A DNA stretch of 52,995 nucleotides from JBBSBL01 sp038251325 (GTDB taxonomy: Bacteria; Actinomycetota; Thermoleophilia; Solirubrobacterales; Solirubrobacteraceae), in contig JBBSBL010000011.1 of the NCBI GenBank assembly GCA_038251325.1, forward strand, positions 1 to 52,995, given 5' to 3'. The position numbers were made by a program, and so were the translations under genes. The notes under the pieces are model-generated. The model worked only from the letters and a program-made list of their open reading frames with translations, had not been told where the DNA came from and searched no databases. Of the stretch, positions 32,774 to 40,100 are shown piece by piece. Positions within the stretch are counted from its first letter, which is position 1, and each line of letters begins with the position of its first letter.

Positions 32774-33409
32774 TCACACCTCGACCGGATCGCCCACCGC
32801 GACCTCGCCCGCCCGGAGCACGACGCAGTTCAGCGCCAGCTTCCCGTCGAACCGGGCGTTGATCCCCCGCAGCACGTCCGCGTCCTGCTCGAGCGTGTCG
32901 GGGTCGAAGGTCGTCATCACGCAGCGGTCTCGCAGTGAGTCGACGCCGATCACGCACGCCCCGATCCGAATCGTCCCGCCCGGCCACTCGCGCTCGGCGA
33001 GGCCCTCGACCCCGCCGATCACCAGGTTCGGCCGCAGGCGCCGGCCGTCGTGACCGAAGGCCGCGATCGCGCCGTCGGTCGCGACGAGCAGCGGCATGAC
33101 GTCGAAGCGCTCCGGTCCGGCGTAGGCGATGAGCCGCGCCTCCTCGCCGGCCGCGGCGCGGACCCGGTCGGCCACCGCGTCGGAGTCCCAGGGATCACCG
33201 TCGACGGTGATCGTGCCATCGGCGTCGTCGTAGGCCGCGCGGTGGCCGAGCAGGCGAGGCCTGGTCCGCGAGGTCACGACGCGGTTGCCCCGGCCGGCGA
33301 CGTGGACGAGCCGGTCGCCGGGCACGCCGTCCGCCGTGAGGCGGGCCCGCTCGAGCCGCTCGCCCGCCATCGACTTCACGGGGAAGCGCCACAGCTCGGT
33401 GACGTGCAC
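32774..33409 (-). CDS. MOSC domain protein (molybdenum cofactor sulfurase-like)
   Basis: 211 residues. The N-terminal MOSC barrel begins VTELWRFPVKSMAGERLERARLTADGVPGDR, and the MOSC domain contains RLRPNLVIGGVEGLAEREWPGG and the conserved cysteine in DRCVMTTFDPDT. MOSC proteins bind molybdenum cofactor and act in sulfur transfer or as oxygen-sensitive N-hydroxylate reductases (mARC/YcbX). It is the middle gene of a three-gene unit, starting three bases after the stop of the small upstream gene. Confidence 0.87.
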   Translation of the reverse strand: MHVTELWRFPVKSMAGERLERARLTADGVPGDRLVHVAGRGNRVVTSRTRPRLLGHRAAYDDADGTITVDGDPWDSDAVADRVRAAAGEEARLIAYAGPERFDVMPLLVATDGAIAAFGHDGRRLRPNLVIGGVEGLAEREWPGGTIRIGACVIGVDSLRDRCVMTTFDPDTLEQDADVLRGINARFDGKLALNCVVLRAGEVAVGDPVEV

Positions 33410-33412
33410 CGG

Positions 33413-33745
33413 TCAGGCGCCCCGGGGCGGCGCCGTGCGCGGCGGTCCCGGCGCCGCGGGTTCCGGCGCCGTCTCGAACGGCACGTCGTGGGCGATCCTC
33501 GGGCGGCCGTCCGCCGTGTAGCTGAGGTCGATCACGTCGTTGCGCCGGTAGGTGCCGATGCCCCAGGCGCCGAGGAACCAGCGCCAGAATCCGAGCCGCC
33601 CCTCCTTGACCAGAGAGTCGCGGAACACGATCTCCAGACCGCGCAGCTCATAGTCGGCGCCCTCGCGCTGACGGACCCCGTTGCGGAAGACCTCGAACGG
33701 CGGCCGCACCGCTGCGGGGAGGGGGACGCGCGTGCCGCCGGCCAT
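33413..33745 (-). CDS. Hypothetical protein with NG-turn beta hairpin, 110 residues
   Basis: No recognised family. The core FEVFRNGVRQREGADYELRGLEIVFRD resembles the strand-NG-turn-strand repeat seen in phage tail and adhesin-like proteins (V-x-x-N-G-x-x-x-x-x-x-D-Y-x-x-x-G-x-x-I-x-F). It is followed by KEGRLGFWRWFLGAWGIGTYRRNDVIDLSY and a Pro/Ala-rich tail. The ATG at 33745 is chosen over one nine bases upstream because GATAAT lies seven bases before it. It heads the MOSC-MFS operon and shares a 21-bp divergent promoter with the PLP decarboxylase. Confidence 0.65.
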   Translation of the reverse strand: MAGGTRVPLPAAVRPPFEVFRNGVRQREGADYELRGLEIVFRDSLVKEGRLGFWRWFLGAWGIGTYRRNDVIDLSYTADGRPRIAHDVPFETAPEPAAPGPPRTAPPRGA

Positions 33746-33752
33746 CGGCCGC

Positions 33753-33760
33753 ATTATCCT
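33753..33760. promoter_or_regulatory. Overlapping divergent leaderless promoters
   Basis: ATTATCCT gives GATAAT on the minus strand (33758-33753), seven bases before the ATG at 33745, and TATCCT on the plus strand (33755-33760), six bases before the GTG at 33767. The -10 boxes overlap by four bases. Confidence 0.55.
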
Positions 33761-33766
33761 CGGCCG

Positions 33767-35272
33767 GTGTCCCGGACCGTGCCCCCGGGCGGCGAGGTGC
33801 CGCCGCGCCCCGCGCCCGCGGTCACCCCGTCGCCGATCGTCAACGTGCTCAACCGCGAGGTCGGTCGCTACCACCGCTGGTGCACGCCCTCGGTGCTCCC
33901 GCAGGAGCGCGTCGAGGACTTCTACTCCTCCGACGTGTCGATCTCCGCGGGCTTCTTCGGCACGCTCGTCGACCACACCGGCGTGTTCGGCGAGGCCGAG
34001 AAGTTCGCGGCCGGCGCCCAGGGCGCCGACCGCTCGATGTTCTCGGTCCACGGCTCCTCGGGCTCGAACTTCGTCGTGCTCCGGATGCTCGCCCTCGAGC
34101 GCTCCGACGCGCTCGTGCTGGTGGCGCGGAACATCCACCACTCGGTGATCAACGCGCTCAAGGCGTTCGGGCTCGACTTCCGCTTCATCCCCACGCCCTA
34201 CGACGGTCGCTTCGAGGCGCTGCTGCCGCCGAGCGCCGACGAGGTCCTCTCGGCGCTCGAGCGCTACCCGGAGGCGCTCGCCGTGGTCTACACCGCGCCG
34301 ACCTACGAGGGGGTCGGGGCGCCGAGCCGCGCCATCGCCGACGCCGTCCACGGCGCCTCGCCGCATGCGATGGTCATCGTCGACGAGGCCTGGGGCGGCC
34401 ACCTCGCCTTCCATCCCGACCTGCCCGAGTCCGCGATGCACGCCGGCGCCGACGTCTGCGTCCAGTCGACCCACAAGCTCGCCGGCGGCCTGCAGCAGAC
34501 CGGCCTCATCCACTGGCAGGAGGGGCGCGTGGACTCCGAGCTCATGGAGGAGGCGTTCCGCGAGTACGTGACCACGAGCCCGAGCTACCACCTGCTCGCC
34601 TCGGCGGACGCCGCGTCGCGCTCGCTCGCCGCGACCGGCCGCGACGCGCTCGACACGTGCCTGGAGCGCATGGGGCGCTTCGCCGCGCTCCTGCGCGACC
34701 GCCTGCCGCGCCTGGAGCACCTCGGCGAGGCGCCGTGGCGCGAGGACTTCGCCGACCACGTCGGCGGCCTCGACTCCACGAAGCTCACGGTCGCTCTCTC
34801 CGGCTACGACGTGGCCGGATTCGCCGTCGCCCAGTCGCTGGTCGAGCTCGGGATCGTGATCGAGAAGGCGGGGATCAACACCCTGACCTTCATCGCCACC
34901 TTCCAGCTCGAGGAGGCGGCGGTGGGCGAGACCGTCGCCGCGCTGGAGGCGATTCTCGCCGGCCGCGAGCTGCCGGGCGAGGAGCGCAAGCCCGTGCTGC
35001 CCAATCCGTTCTCGGCCGTCGACGACCGGCCGGTCATGCACCCCTACCACGCCCGTCGCTACGCGAAGTCGATCGGCCGCGCGGTGCCGCTGGCCGAGGC
35101 GGTCGGCTCGGTGTCCGCCGAGAGCGTCGAGGTCTACCCGCCCGGCGTCCCCGTCGTGCTCGAGGGCTTCCGGGTCTCCCAGGCGGCGGTCGACTACCTG
35201 CTGGAGACACGGGCGCAGGGCGGCACGATCGTCGCGCGCGACACCGCGCTTGAGACGCTGCGGGTGCTGTAG
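33767..35272 (+). CDS. PLP-dependent Orn/Lys/Arg decarboxylase-family protein
   Basis: 501 residues. It is a fold-type I PLP enzyme: FSVHGSSGSNFVVLRML as phosphate-binding region, VIVDEAWGGHLAFHPDLPES with the pyridine-N aspartate, and the Schiff-base lysine in CVQSTHKLAGGLQQTGLIH. The C-terminal domain carries HPYHARRYAKSIGRAVPLAEAVGSVSAESVEVYPPGVPVVLEGFRV, typical of the lysine/arginine decarboxylase C-terminal part. It lacks the N-terminal receiver-like wing of the long E. coli enzymes and matches the shorter Gram-positive type. Substrate (lysine, arginine or ornithine) is undetermined. The start at 33767 is set by the promoter spacing. Confidence 0.9.
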   Translation: MSRTVPPGGEVPPRPAPAVTPSPIVNVLNREVGRYHRWCTPSVLPQERVEDFYSSDVSISAGFFGTLVDHTGVFGEAEKFAAGAQGADRSMFSVHGSSGSNFVVLRMLALERSDALVLVARNIHHSVINALKAFGLDFRFIPTPYDGRFEALLPPSADEVLSALERYPEALAVVYTAPTYEGVGAPSRAIADAVHGASPHAMVIVDEAWGGHLAFHPDLPESAMHAGADVCVQSTHKLAGGLQQTGLIHWQEGRVDSELMEEAFREYVTTSPSYHLLASADAASRSLAATGRDALDTCLERMGRFAALLRDRLPRLEHLGEAPWREDFADHVGGLDSTKLTVALSGYDVAGFAVAQSLVELGIVIEKAGINTLTFIATFQLEEAAVGETVAALEAILAGRELPGEERKPVLPNPFSAVDDRPVMHPYHARRYAKSIGRAVPLAEAVGSVSAESVEVYPPGVPVVLEGFRVSQAAVDYLLETRAQGGTIVARDTALETLRVL

Positions 35273-35301
35273 CGGTGAGCGGCGGTAGGGTCGCCGGAAC
35301 C

Positions 35302-35730
35302 ATGCTCCGTTTCATCCTCAACATCATCTGGCTGATCCTCGCCGGCTTCTGGCTCGCGCTCGCCTACTTCCTGGCCGGGATCATCATGTGCATCCTCATC
35401 ATCACGATCCCGTTCGGCCTCCAGGCGTTCAAGCTCGGGGGCTACGCGTTCTGGCCCTTCGGCCGCACGGTGGTGAAGCGCGCCGGCGCCGGCGCTCCGT
35501 CGCTGATCGGCAACGTGATCTGGCTCGTGCTCGCGGGTTGGGAACTCGCCTTGGCGCACCTGATCACGGGTCTGGCGCTCTGCATCACGATCATCGGGAT
35601 CCCGCTGGGCATCGCGAACTTCAAGCTCGTGCCGGTCGCGCTGTGGCCGTTCGGGCGGGAGATCGTCTCGGTCGAGGAGGCCGAGGCGATCGACGCGGCG
35701 CACGCCGTCGCCGTGCCGAGTTCCTGGTAG
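35302..35730 (+). CDS. yccF: YccF domain membrane protein
   Basis: 142 residues made of two tandem YccF repeats. Each has a hydrophobic pair and the motif N-x-I-W-L-x-L-A-G, followed by I-x-I-P-x-G-x-x-x-F-K and W-P-F-G (ILNIIWLILAGFWLAL ... IPFGLQAFKLGGYAFWPFG; IGNVIWLVLAGWELAL ... IPLGIANFKLVPVALWPFG). Function unknown. The ATG at 35302 puts the protein directly at its first helix; TAGGGT lies ten bases upstream. A GTG at 35275 would add nine residues. Confidence 0.88.
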   Translation: MLRFILNIIWLILAGFWLALAYFLAGIIMCILIITIPFGLQAFKLGGYAFWPFGRTVVKRAGAGAPSLIGNVIWLVLAGWELALAHLITGLALCITIIGIPLGIANFKLVPVALWPFGREIVSVEEAEAIDAAHAVAVPSSW

Positions 35731-35771
35731 CCGGGGGAACCGGCCGCGGCGCTTCGTAGCCTGGGCGGCGC

Positions 35772-36446
35772 ATGTCCGGCGCCACGCGACCCGAGCAGGA
35801 GATCCCGTACGTCGTGCGCCGCTCCGACCGCGCGCGGCGCGTCCGGGTCAGCGTCCACGAGGACGGCGCGGTAGAGGTCGTCCTGCCGCGCCGCGCCGCC
35901 GAGCGGGAGGCCGCGGCCGCGGTCGCCGGCTTCCGGGTCTGGATCGAGCGGCGCCGCACGCAGGCGGCACGGGCGCGCGCGGCGGTGGCCGAGCGCGGGG
36001 GAACGGTGCCCTACCTCGGCGACTCGCTCCGGCTCGTCCCCGAGCCCGGCCGCCGGCGCGTCCACCGCCGCGGCGACGATCTCCTCGTGCCCGCGCGCGA
36101 GGGCGCCGAGGCGCTCGAGCGCTGGTATCGCCGCCAGGCCAGGGACGAGGTCGCCGCCCGGCTCGACGCGGCGACCACGGCCGCCGGCACGCCGTACCGC
36201 TCGCTCTCGATCCGCGGCCAGCGCACCCGCTGGGCCTCGTGCTCGTCGACCGGTGCGATGAGCTTCAACTGGCGCCTGCTGCTCGCGCCCGACGAGGTGC
36301 TCGACTACGTCGTCTGCCACGAGGTCTGCCACCTGGAGATCCTCGACCACTCCCCCCGGTTCTGGGCGCTGCTCGAGCGCCGCTGCCCGGACTACCCGCG
36401 TCCGAGGAGCTGGCTGCGCCGCCACGGCGCAACGCTCGTCCTCTGA
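35772..36446 (+). CDS. YgjP/SprT-like metallopeptidase
   Basis: 224 residues of the M48-related YgjP family (DUF45). The zinc motif is CHEVCHLEILDHSPRFWALLE: HExxH plus a downstream histidine and tryptophan as in the family. The N-terminal half starts IPYVVRRSDRARRVRVSVHEDGAVEVVLPRRA, and RSLSIRGQRTRWASCSSTGAMSFNWRLLLAP is the other conserved block. It is soluble and its substrates are unknown. TAGCCT lies nine bases before the ATG. It converges on the ferritin-like gene, with a strong hairpin between the two. Confidence 0.85.
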   Translation: MSGATRPEQEIPYVVRRSDRARRVRVSVHEDGAVEVVLPRRAAEREAAAAVAGFRVWIERRRTQAARARAAVAERGGTVPYLGDSLRLVPEPGRRRVHRRGDDLLVPAREGAEALERWYRRQARDEVAARLDAATTAAGTPYRSLSIRGQRTRWASCSSTGAMSFNWRLLLAPDEVLDYVVCHEVCHLEILDHSPRFWALLERRCPDYPRPRSWLRRHGATLVL

Positions 36447-36460
36447 GCGGGCCCGCAACG

Positions 36461-36490
36461 ACCGCGAGCCGCACACGGGCGGCTCGCGGT
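36461..36490. terminator. Bidirectional hairpin between convergent genes
   Basis: A perfect 12-bp stem (ACCGCGAGCCGC at 36461-36472 pairing with 36479-36490) with a six-base loop sits between the stops at 36446 (plus) and 36513 (minus). It has no T-run, as is common for actinobacterial terminators. Confidence 0.7.
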
Positions 36491-36512
36491 GTCACTTCCG
36501 GCTGAAGTTTGA

Positions 36513-37196
36513 TCAGCCGACGATGAACTTAGTCTTCTTGACCGCGGCCAGCACCTGGCCCGCAGTGAACGGCTTGTCGAACGGGCCGTCCGGGGTGATC
36601 GAGTGGCCGTTGATCTCGTTGATGACCGAGGCGTGACGCGCCTCGATCGTCGCAATCGTTCCGGCGGCGCCGAGCACCTTGCCGCTCTTGATGTTCCCGA
36701 CCTGGCCCAGGTAGGCGTGGACGCCGGTGTTCTCCAGCGCCTCGGCCGTGGCCTTGAACGGCCCGGCGGCCTTCGTCGTGCCCTGGAAGTTGAACCGCGG
36801 CTTCTTGGCGGCCTTGCGCCCGAGCGCCTGCTTCAGCGCCTTGACGTGGGCGTTCTCGTCGACCGTCACGACCTTCAGGAACCGGGCGGTGCGGGCGTCG
36901 AGCTTCCCGCTGAGGTTCCGGGTCGCCTCGTTGTAGAACGCGGCCTCCAGGTACTCGAGCGTGAGCGCGAAGTTCAGGATGCCGATGTCGCCGCGCCCGA
37001 AGGAGCGGGGCGGGGCGCCGGCGGCCAGGGCGGTGGGGGCGAGGGTGCTGAGCACCGCGCCGCCGCCGGCCAGGGCCACGGTCCCGACGCCGGCCTTCTT
37101 CAGGAAGCCGAGGCGCGTGTCGGCCATCGCCTCCTCGGCGCTCTCGCGGACCGCTCCGTCGCGGTCGACATCGGCCAGGGTGAGCTCGTCGAACAT
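36513..37196 (-). CDS. Ferritin-like domain protein, probably exported
   Basis: 227 residues. About 43 N-terminal residues precede a degenerate twin-arginine-like segment, TRLGFLKKAGVGTVALAGGGAVLS, then a cleavage-like APTALAAGA. The ferritin_2-type four-helix bundle follows with metal-ligand patterns LEYLEAAFYNE, DENAHVKAL (E-x-x-H), ALENTGVHAYLGQ and IEARHASVINE (E-x-x-H). Such proteins bind iron or manganese outside the cytoplasm; activity here is unknown. The start at 37196 is fixed by AAGGAG six bases upstream, the best Shine-Dalgarno in the window. A cupredoxin gene lies 55 bases upstream on the same strand. Confidence 0.85.
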   Translation of the reverse strand: MFDELTLADVDRDGAVRESAEEAMADTRLGFLKKAGVGTVALAGGGAVLSTLAPTALAAGAPPRSFGRGDIGILNFALTLEYLEAAFYNEATRNLSGKLDARTARFLKVVTVDENAHVKALKQALGRKAAKKPRFNFQGTTKAAGPFKATAEALENTGVHAYLGQVGNIKSGKVLGAAGTIATIEARHASVINEINGHSITPDGPFDKPFTAGQVLAAVKKTKFIVG

Positions 37197-37202
37197 GTGT
37201 TG

Positions 37203-37208
37203 CTCCTT
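37203..37208 (-). promoter_or_regulatory. Shine-Dalgarno of the ferritin-like gene
   Basis: AAGGAG on the minus strand, six bases before the ATG at 37196. It rules out the upstream in-frame start at 37238. Confidence 0.65.
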
Positions 37209-37251
37209 CGTGTGGGTGGGGCGGGTGGTGTTCACCATCGAGCGCGCGCCA

Positions 37252-37608
37252 TCACCGCACCACGACCTTGCCGGTCATGCCGAAGTGGATCGTGCACTCG
37301 TAGCGGTAGGTGCCGAGCCGGCCGAAGCGGACCCGGTGACTGCCGTGATCCCGGGTGCTCGCTCCGCGAAAGCGCCGCCGTCCCACGCTGGTGACGTTGT
37401 GGGAGACGGCGTCTCGCCCTCGCATGGACCCGTCGCGCCACAGCCAGCGCACCGTCCCGCCGCGGCGGACCGTCACCGTGGCGTGGTGGAACGCGATGTC
37501 GCGCAGCACGACCGTCGCCCGGGCCGGGGCCCGGGCGGGTCGCGCCGCCGCGGTGACGGGGGGACCCGTCACCGCTGACGCCAGCACCATCGAGGAGAGG
37601 AGGAGCAT
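37252..37608 (-). CDS. Cupredoxin (plastocyanin/azurin-like), exported
   Basis: 118 residues. A signal peptide (MLLLSSMVLASAVTGPPVTAAA) is followed by a single cupredoxin domain: ATVVLRDIAFHHATVTVRRGGTVRWLWRDG. The type-1 copper ligands are His in AVSHNVTS, Cys in YRYECTIHFGM, the next His two residues on, and the Met. The mature domain is about 95 residues. Probably a periplasmic or cell-wall electron carrier. A TTG at 37617 is an alternative start. It lies upstream of the ferritin-like gene on the same strand, which suggests a joint role in metal or redox handling. Confidence 0.82.
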   Translation of the reverse strand: MLLLSSMVLASAVTGPPVTAAARPARAPARATVVLRDIAFHHATVTVRRGGTVRWLWRDGSMRGRDAVSHNVTSVGRRRFRGASTRDHGSHRVRFGRLGTYRYECTIHFGMTGKVVVR

Positions 37609-37691
37609 CGAGGACAACGGGCGCTACAACGCGCCCCCGCTCCGCGCCGATCATCCAGTGGCGCGTCCGCGTTCGTCCGGCGGCTGACCGC

Positions 37692-37720
37692 CCGCGGGCG
37701 CCGCGCTCAGGCGCCCGCGG
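37692..37720 (-). terminator. Hairpin enclosing the stop codon of the gene at 37707
   Basis: A perfect 11-bp stem (CCGCGGGCGCC at 37692-37702 with 37710-37720) has a seven-base loop that contains the TGA stop (37709-37707, minus strand). It probably terminates that gene. No T-run. Confidence 0.55.
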
Positions 37721-38069
37721 CGCCGAGCGCGCGGCGCAGCGCGTGCCAGGGGGCCTCGCCCGGCTCGGGCTCGACCTCGGCCTTGGCTGCGCCGCCCACC
37801 CACGGCTCGACGCTCGCGTCGGCGTGCACGTCCATGCCCGCCCGGACCTTCGGCACCCACCGCTGCGGCCCGCGCAGCTCGATCCGGGCGACGACGATCT
37901 CGTCCGCCTCGAAGCGGCGCACCTTGAGGTCGACCGCCCCACGCCGCGGGCGCCCGGCGAGCTCGACCGTGCGGGCCTGCAGCTCGTCCAGGGCCGCCTC
38001 GAGCGTGGCGAAGGCCGCGCGCTCAACGCGCGGGCCGTCACGAACCGTGAGGCGCCAGGTCTCGGCCAT
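37707..38069 (-). CDS. Hypothetical protein, 120 residues
   Basis: Family not recognised. The protein begins AETWRLTVRDGPRVERAAFATLEAALDELQARTVELAGRP and continues VDLKVRRFEADEIVVARIELRGPQRWVPKVRAGMDVHADASVEPWVGG, a beta-rich small domain without signal peptide or membrane helix. Similar short proteins of this pattern seem to be common in Actinomycetota. The ATG is preceded at eight bases by TAGTCT. It lies 37 bases after the GNAT gene on the same strand. Confidence 0.7.
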   Translation of the reverse strand: MAETWRLTVRDGPRVERAAFATLEAALDELQARTVELAGRPRRGAVDLKVRRFEADEIVVARIELRGPQRWVPKVRAGMDVHADASVEPWVGGAAKAEVEPEPGEAPWHALRRALGAAGA

Positions 38070-38077
38070 CGGCCCGC

Positions 38078-38083
38078 AGACTA
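38078..38083 (-). promoter_or_regulatory. -10 box of the hypothetical gene at 38069 (leaderless type)
   Basis: TAGTCT on the minus strand, eight bases before the ATG. Confidence 0.5.
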
Positions 38084-38106
38084 GAAGCGTCCGGCGCGGT
38101 CGCGAG

Positions 38107-38613
38107 CTACGCCGCGAGGTCGACGATGAGCTCGCCGACCCCGTTGGCCACGTGCTCGTGGCGCAGCCCCGCCGCGATGCGGGCGACGAGACGCCGCACG
38201 GCGTCGTTCTCCTCCAGCACGGTGGCCGTGAAGCGACGGATCCCGCGGGTGCGGGCCTCCGCCGCGAGGCGCTCGGCGATCGCCGAGCCCAGCCCCTGGC
38301 CGTGGAGGTCGTCCCCGACCACGATCGCGAACTCCGCGGTGTCCGGGTGCTCGGGGTCGCGGACGAAGCGCCCGACGCCGGCCACGCATTCGGGGTCGGT
38401 GTCGAGCAGCGCGACGATGGCCACGTGGTCGTGGCCGTCGACCTCGGTCAGGTAGGCGAGGTCGGCCCGCGAGAGGCGGTCCTTCGGGGCGAGGAAGCGG
38501 CGCCGGACGGACGCGTCGGAGAGCCGGGCGAAGCCTCGCACCAGGCGGGGCTTGTCGTCAGGGCGGATCGGACGGACCCAGGCGCTCGCACCGTGGCGCA
38601 GCGTGACGAACAT
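38107..38613 (-). CDS. GNAT family N-acetyltransferase
   Basis: 168 residues. It opens GASAWVRPIRPDDKPRLVRGFARLSDASVRRRF, the start seen in the acyl-CoA-binding GNAT domain fused to Pat-type enzymes. Motif A for acetyl-CoA is AEFAIVVGDDLHGQGLGSAIAERLAAEA (Q-x-x-G-x-G/A as GQGLGSA). Substrate unknown; relatives acetylate proteins or small amines. TAGCCT lies eight bases before the ATG. Upstream, 70 bases separate it from the end of the citrate synthase gene on the same strand. Confidence 0.85.
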   Translation of the reverse strand: MFVTLRHGASAWVRPIRPDDKPRLVRGFARLSDASVRRRFLAPKDRLSRADLAYLTEVDGHDHVAIVALLDTDPECVAGVGRFVRDPEHPDTAEFAIVVGDDLHGQGLGSAIAERLAAEARTRGIRRFTATVLEENDAVRRLVARIAAGLRHEHVANGVGELIVDLAA

Positions 38614-38621
38614 GTGTTCGA

Positions 38622-38627
38622 AGGCTA
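38622..38627 (-). promoter_or_regulatory. -10 box of the GNAT gene (leaderless type)
   Basis: TAGCCT on the minus strand, eight bases before the ATG at 38613. Confidence 0.5.
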
Positions 38628-38683
38628 CGGCGCAGCGCGAGCCGCACTGTGACCGCGGTCACCGTGCAACGGGATCTTCACAA

Positions 38684-40015
38684 TCAACGCCCGTCGATCG
38701 GCACGTAGTCGCGGCTGCGCTCGCCGACGTAGAGCTGGCGCGGCCGGGCGATCTTCTGCTCGGGGTCGTCGATCATCTCCAGCCACTGCGCGATCCAGCC
38801 GCTGGTGCGCGGGATCGCGAACAACACGGGGAACATGTCCATCGGCATCCCCAGGGCCTCGTAGATCAGGCCGGAGTAGAAGTCGACGTTCGGGTAGAGC
38901 TTGCGCGAGACGAAGTAGTCGTCCTCGAGCGCGATCTTCTCGAGCTCGACCGCGATCTCCAGCAGCGGGTTGACCCCGGTGACCTCGAAGACGTCGTCGG
39001 CGGCCCGCTTGATGAGCTTCGCGCGGGGGTCGTAGTTCTTGTAGACGCGGTGCCCGAAGCCCATCAGCCGTTCGTTCCCGGCCTTGACACCCGCGATGAA
39101 CTCCGGCACCCGGTCGCGCGACTCGATCCGCCGCAGCATCCGCAGCACGGCCTCGTTCGCGCCGCCGTGCAGCGGCCCGTAGAGCGCCGCCACCCCGGCC
39201 GCCACCGCGGAGTAGGGATCGACCTGGGAGGAGCCGACCGCCCGAACAGCGCTCGTCGAGCAGTTCTGCTCGTGGTCGGCGTGGAGGATGAAGAGGACGT
39301 CGAGCGCGCGCTCCAGGCGCGGGTCGGGCTCGTACTTGAGCTCGGCGATCTTGTAGATCATCCCGAGGAAGTTGCCCGGGTAGGTCAGCTCGTTGTCCGG
39401 GTAGACGTAGGGCATGCCGCGGTTGTGGCGGTAGGCGAAGGCCGCGAGCGTCGGCATCTTCGCGATGAGCCGGATGATCTGCTCGAAGCGGACGTCGGCG
39501 TCGTGGATTCGGGTCGCGTCGGGGTAGAAGGTCGAGAGCGCGCCGACCGAGGCGAGCAGCATCCCCATCGGGTGCGCGTCGTAGCGGAAGCCCTGAATGA
39601 AGCTCTTGACGTTCTCGTGCACGAAGGTGTGGATCGTCACCTCGTGGACCCACGCGTCGAGCTCGGCCTGGGTCGGCAGGCTGCCGTGGATCAGCAGGTA
39701 GGCGACCTCGAGATAGGTCGAGCGCTCGGCCAGCTGCTCGATCGGGTAGCCGCGGTACTCGAGCACGCCGGCCTCGCCGTCGAGGTAGGTCACCGCAGAG
39801 CGGCACGACGCGGTGTTCATGAACGCCGGGTCGTAGGAGAGCATCCCGAAGTCCTCGTCGCGGACCTTGATCTGGCGCAGGTGGGTCGCCCGGATCGCGT
39901 CGTCCTCGATCGGCACCTCGTAGCGCTGGCCGGTGCGGTTGTCGACGATCGTGAGGCTGTCCGCCGGCGCCGCCGTCTCGGCGACGCCGCCCTGGCCCTG
40001 GGACTCCTCTGCCAT
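38684..40015 (-). CDS. gltA: Citrate synthase (type II)
   Basis: 443 residues; condenses acetyl-CoA and oxaloacetate. The active-site histidines are in ILHADHEQNCSTSAVR and GPLHGGANEAVLRML, and MGFGHRVYKNYDPRAKLI holds the third catalytic region. The N-terminal beta-domain (SLTIVDNRTGQRYEVPI) marks the long hexameric type that is often NADH-sensitive in Gram-negatives. The ATG at 40015 is set by AGGAG six bases upstream. A TACAGT -10 about 34 bases before the start gives a leadered mRNA, which excludes the GTG at 40051. Confidence 0.95.
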   Translation of the reverse strand: MAEESQGQGGVAETAAPADSLTIVDNRTGQRYEVPIEDDAIRATHLRQIKVRDEDFGMLSYDPAFMNTASCRSAVTYLDGEAGVLEYRGYPIEQLAERSTYLEVAYLLIHGSLPTQAELDAWVHEVTIHTFVHENVKSFIQGFRYDAHPMGMLLASVGALSTFYPDATRIHDADVRFEQIIRLIAKMPTLAAFAYRHNRGMPYVYPDNELTYPGNFLGMIYKIAELKYEPDPRLERALDVLFILHADHEQNCSTSAVRAVGSSQVDPYSAVAAGVAALYGPLHGGANEAVLRMLRRIESRDRVPEFIAGVKAGNERLMGFGHRVYKNYDPRAKLIKRAADDVFEVTGVNPLLEIAVELEKIALEDDYFVSRKLYPNVDFYSGLIYEALGMPMDMFPVLFAIPRTSGWIAQWLEMIDDPEQKIARPRQLYVGERSRDYVPIDGR

Positions 40016-40021
40016 CTCGTG

Positions 40022-40055
40022 CTCCTCTCGTCTCGCGCGCGGGATGCTCACTGTA
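40022..40055 (-). promoter_or_regulatory. Promoter -10 and Shine-Dalgarno of gltA
   Basis: TACAGT (40055-40050) and AGGAG (40026-40022), the latter six bases before the ATG at 40015. The leader would be about 28 bases. Confidence 0.55.
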
Positions 40056-40100
40056 CGCGCCGGGCGGAGCGGGAGGGCGACCGGCGGACGGGCCGCGCGC

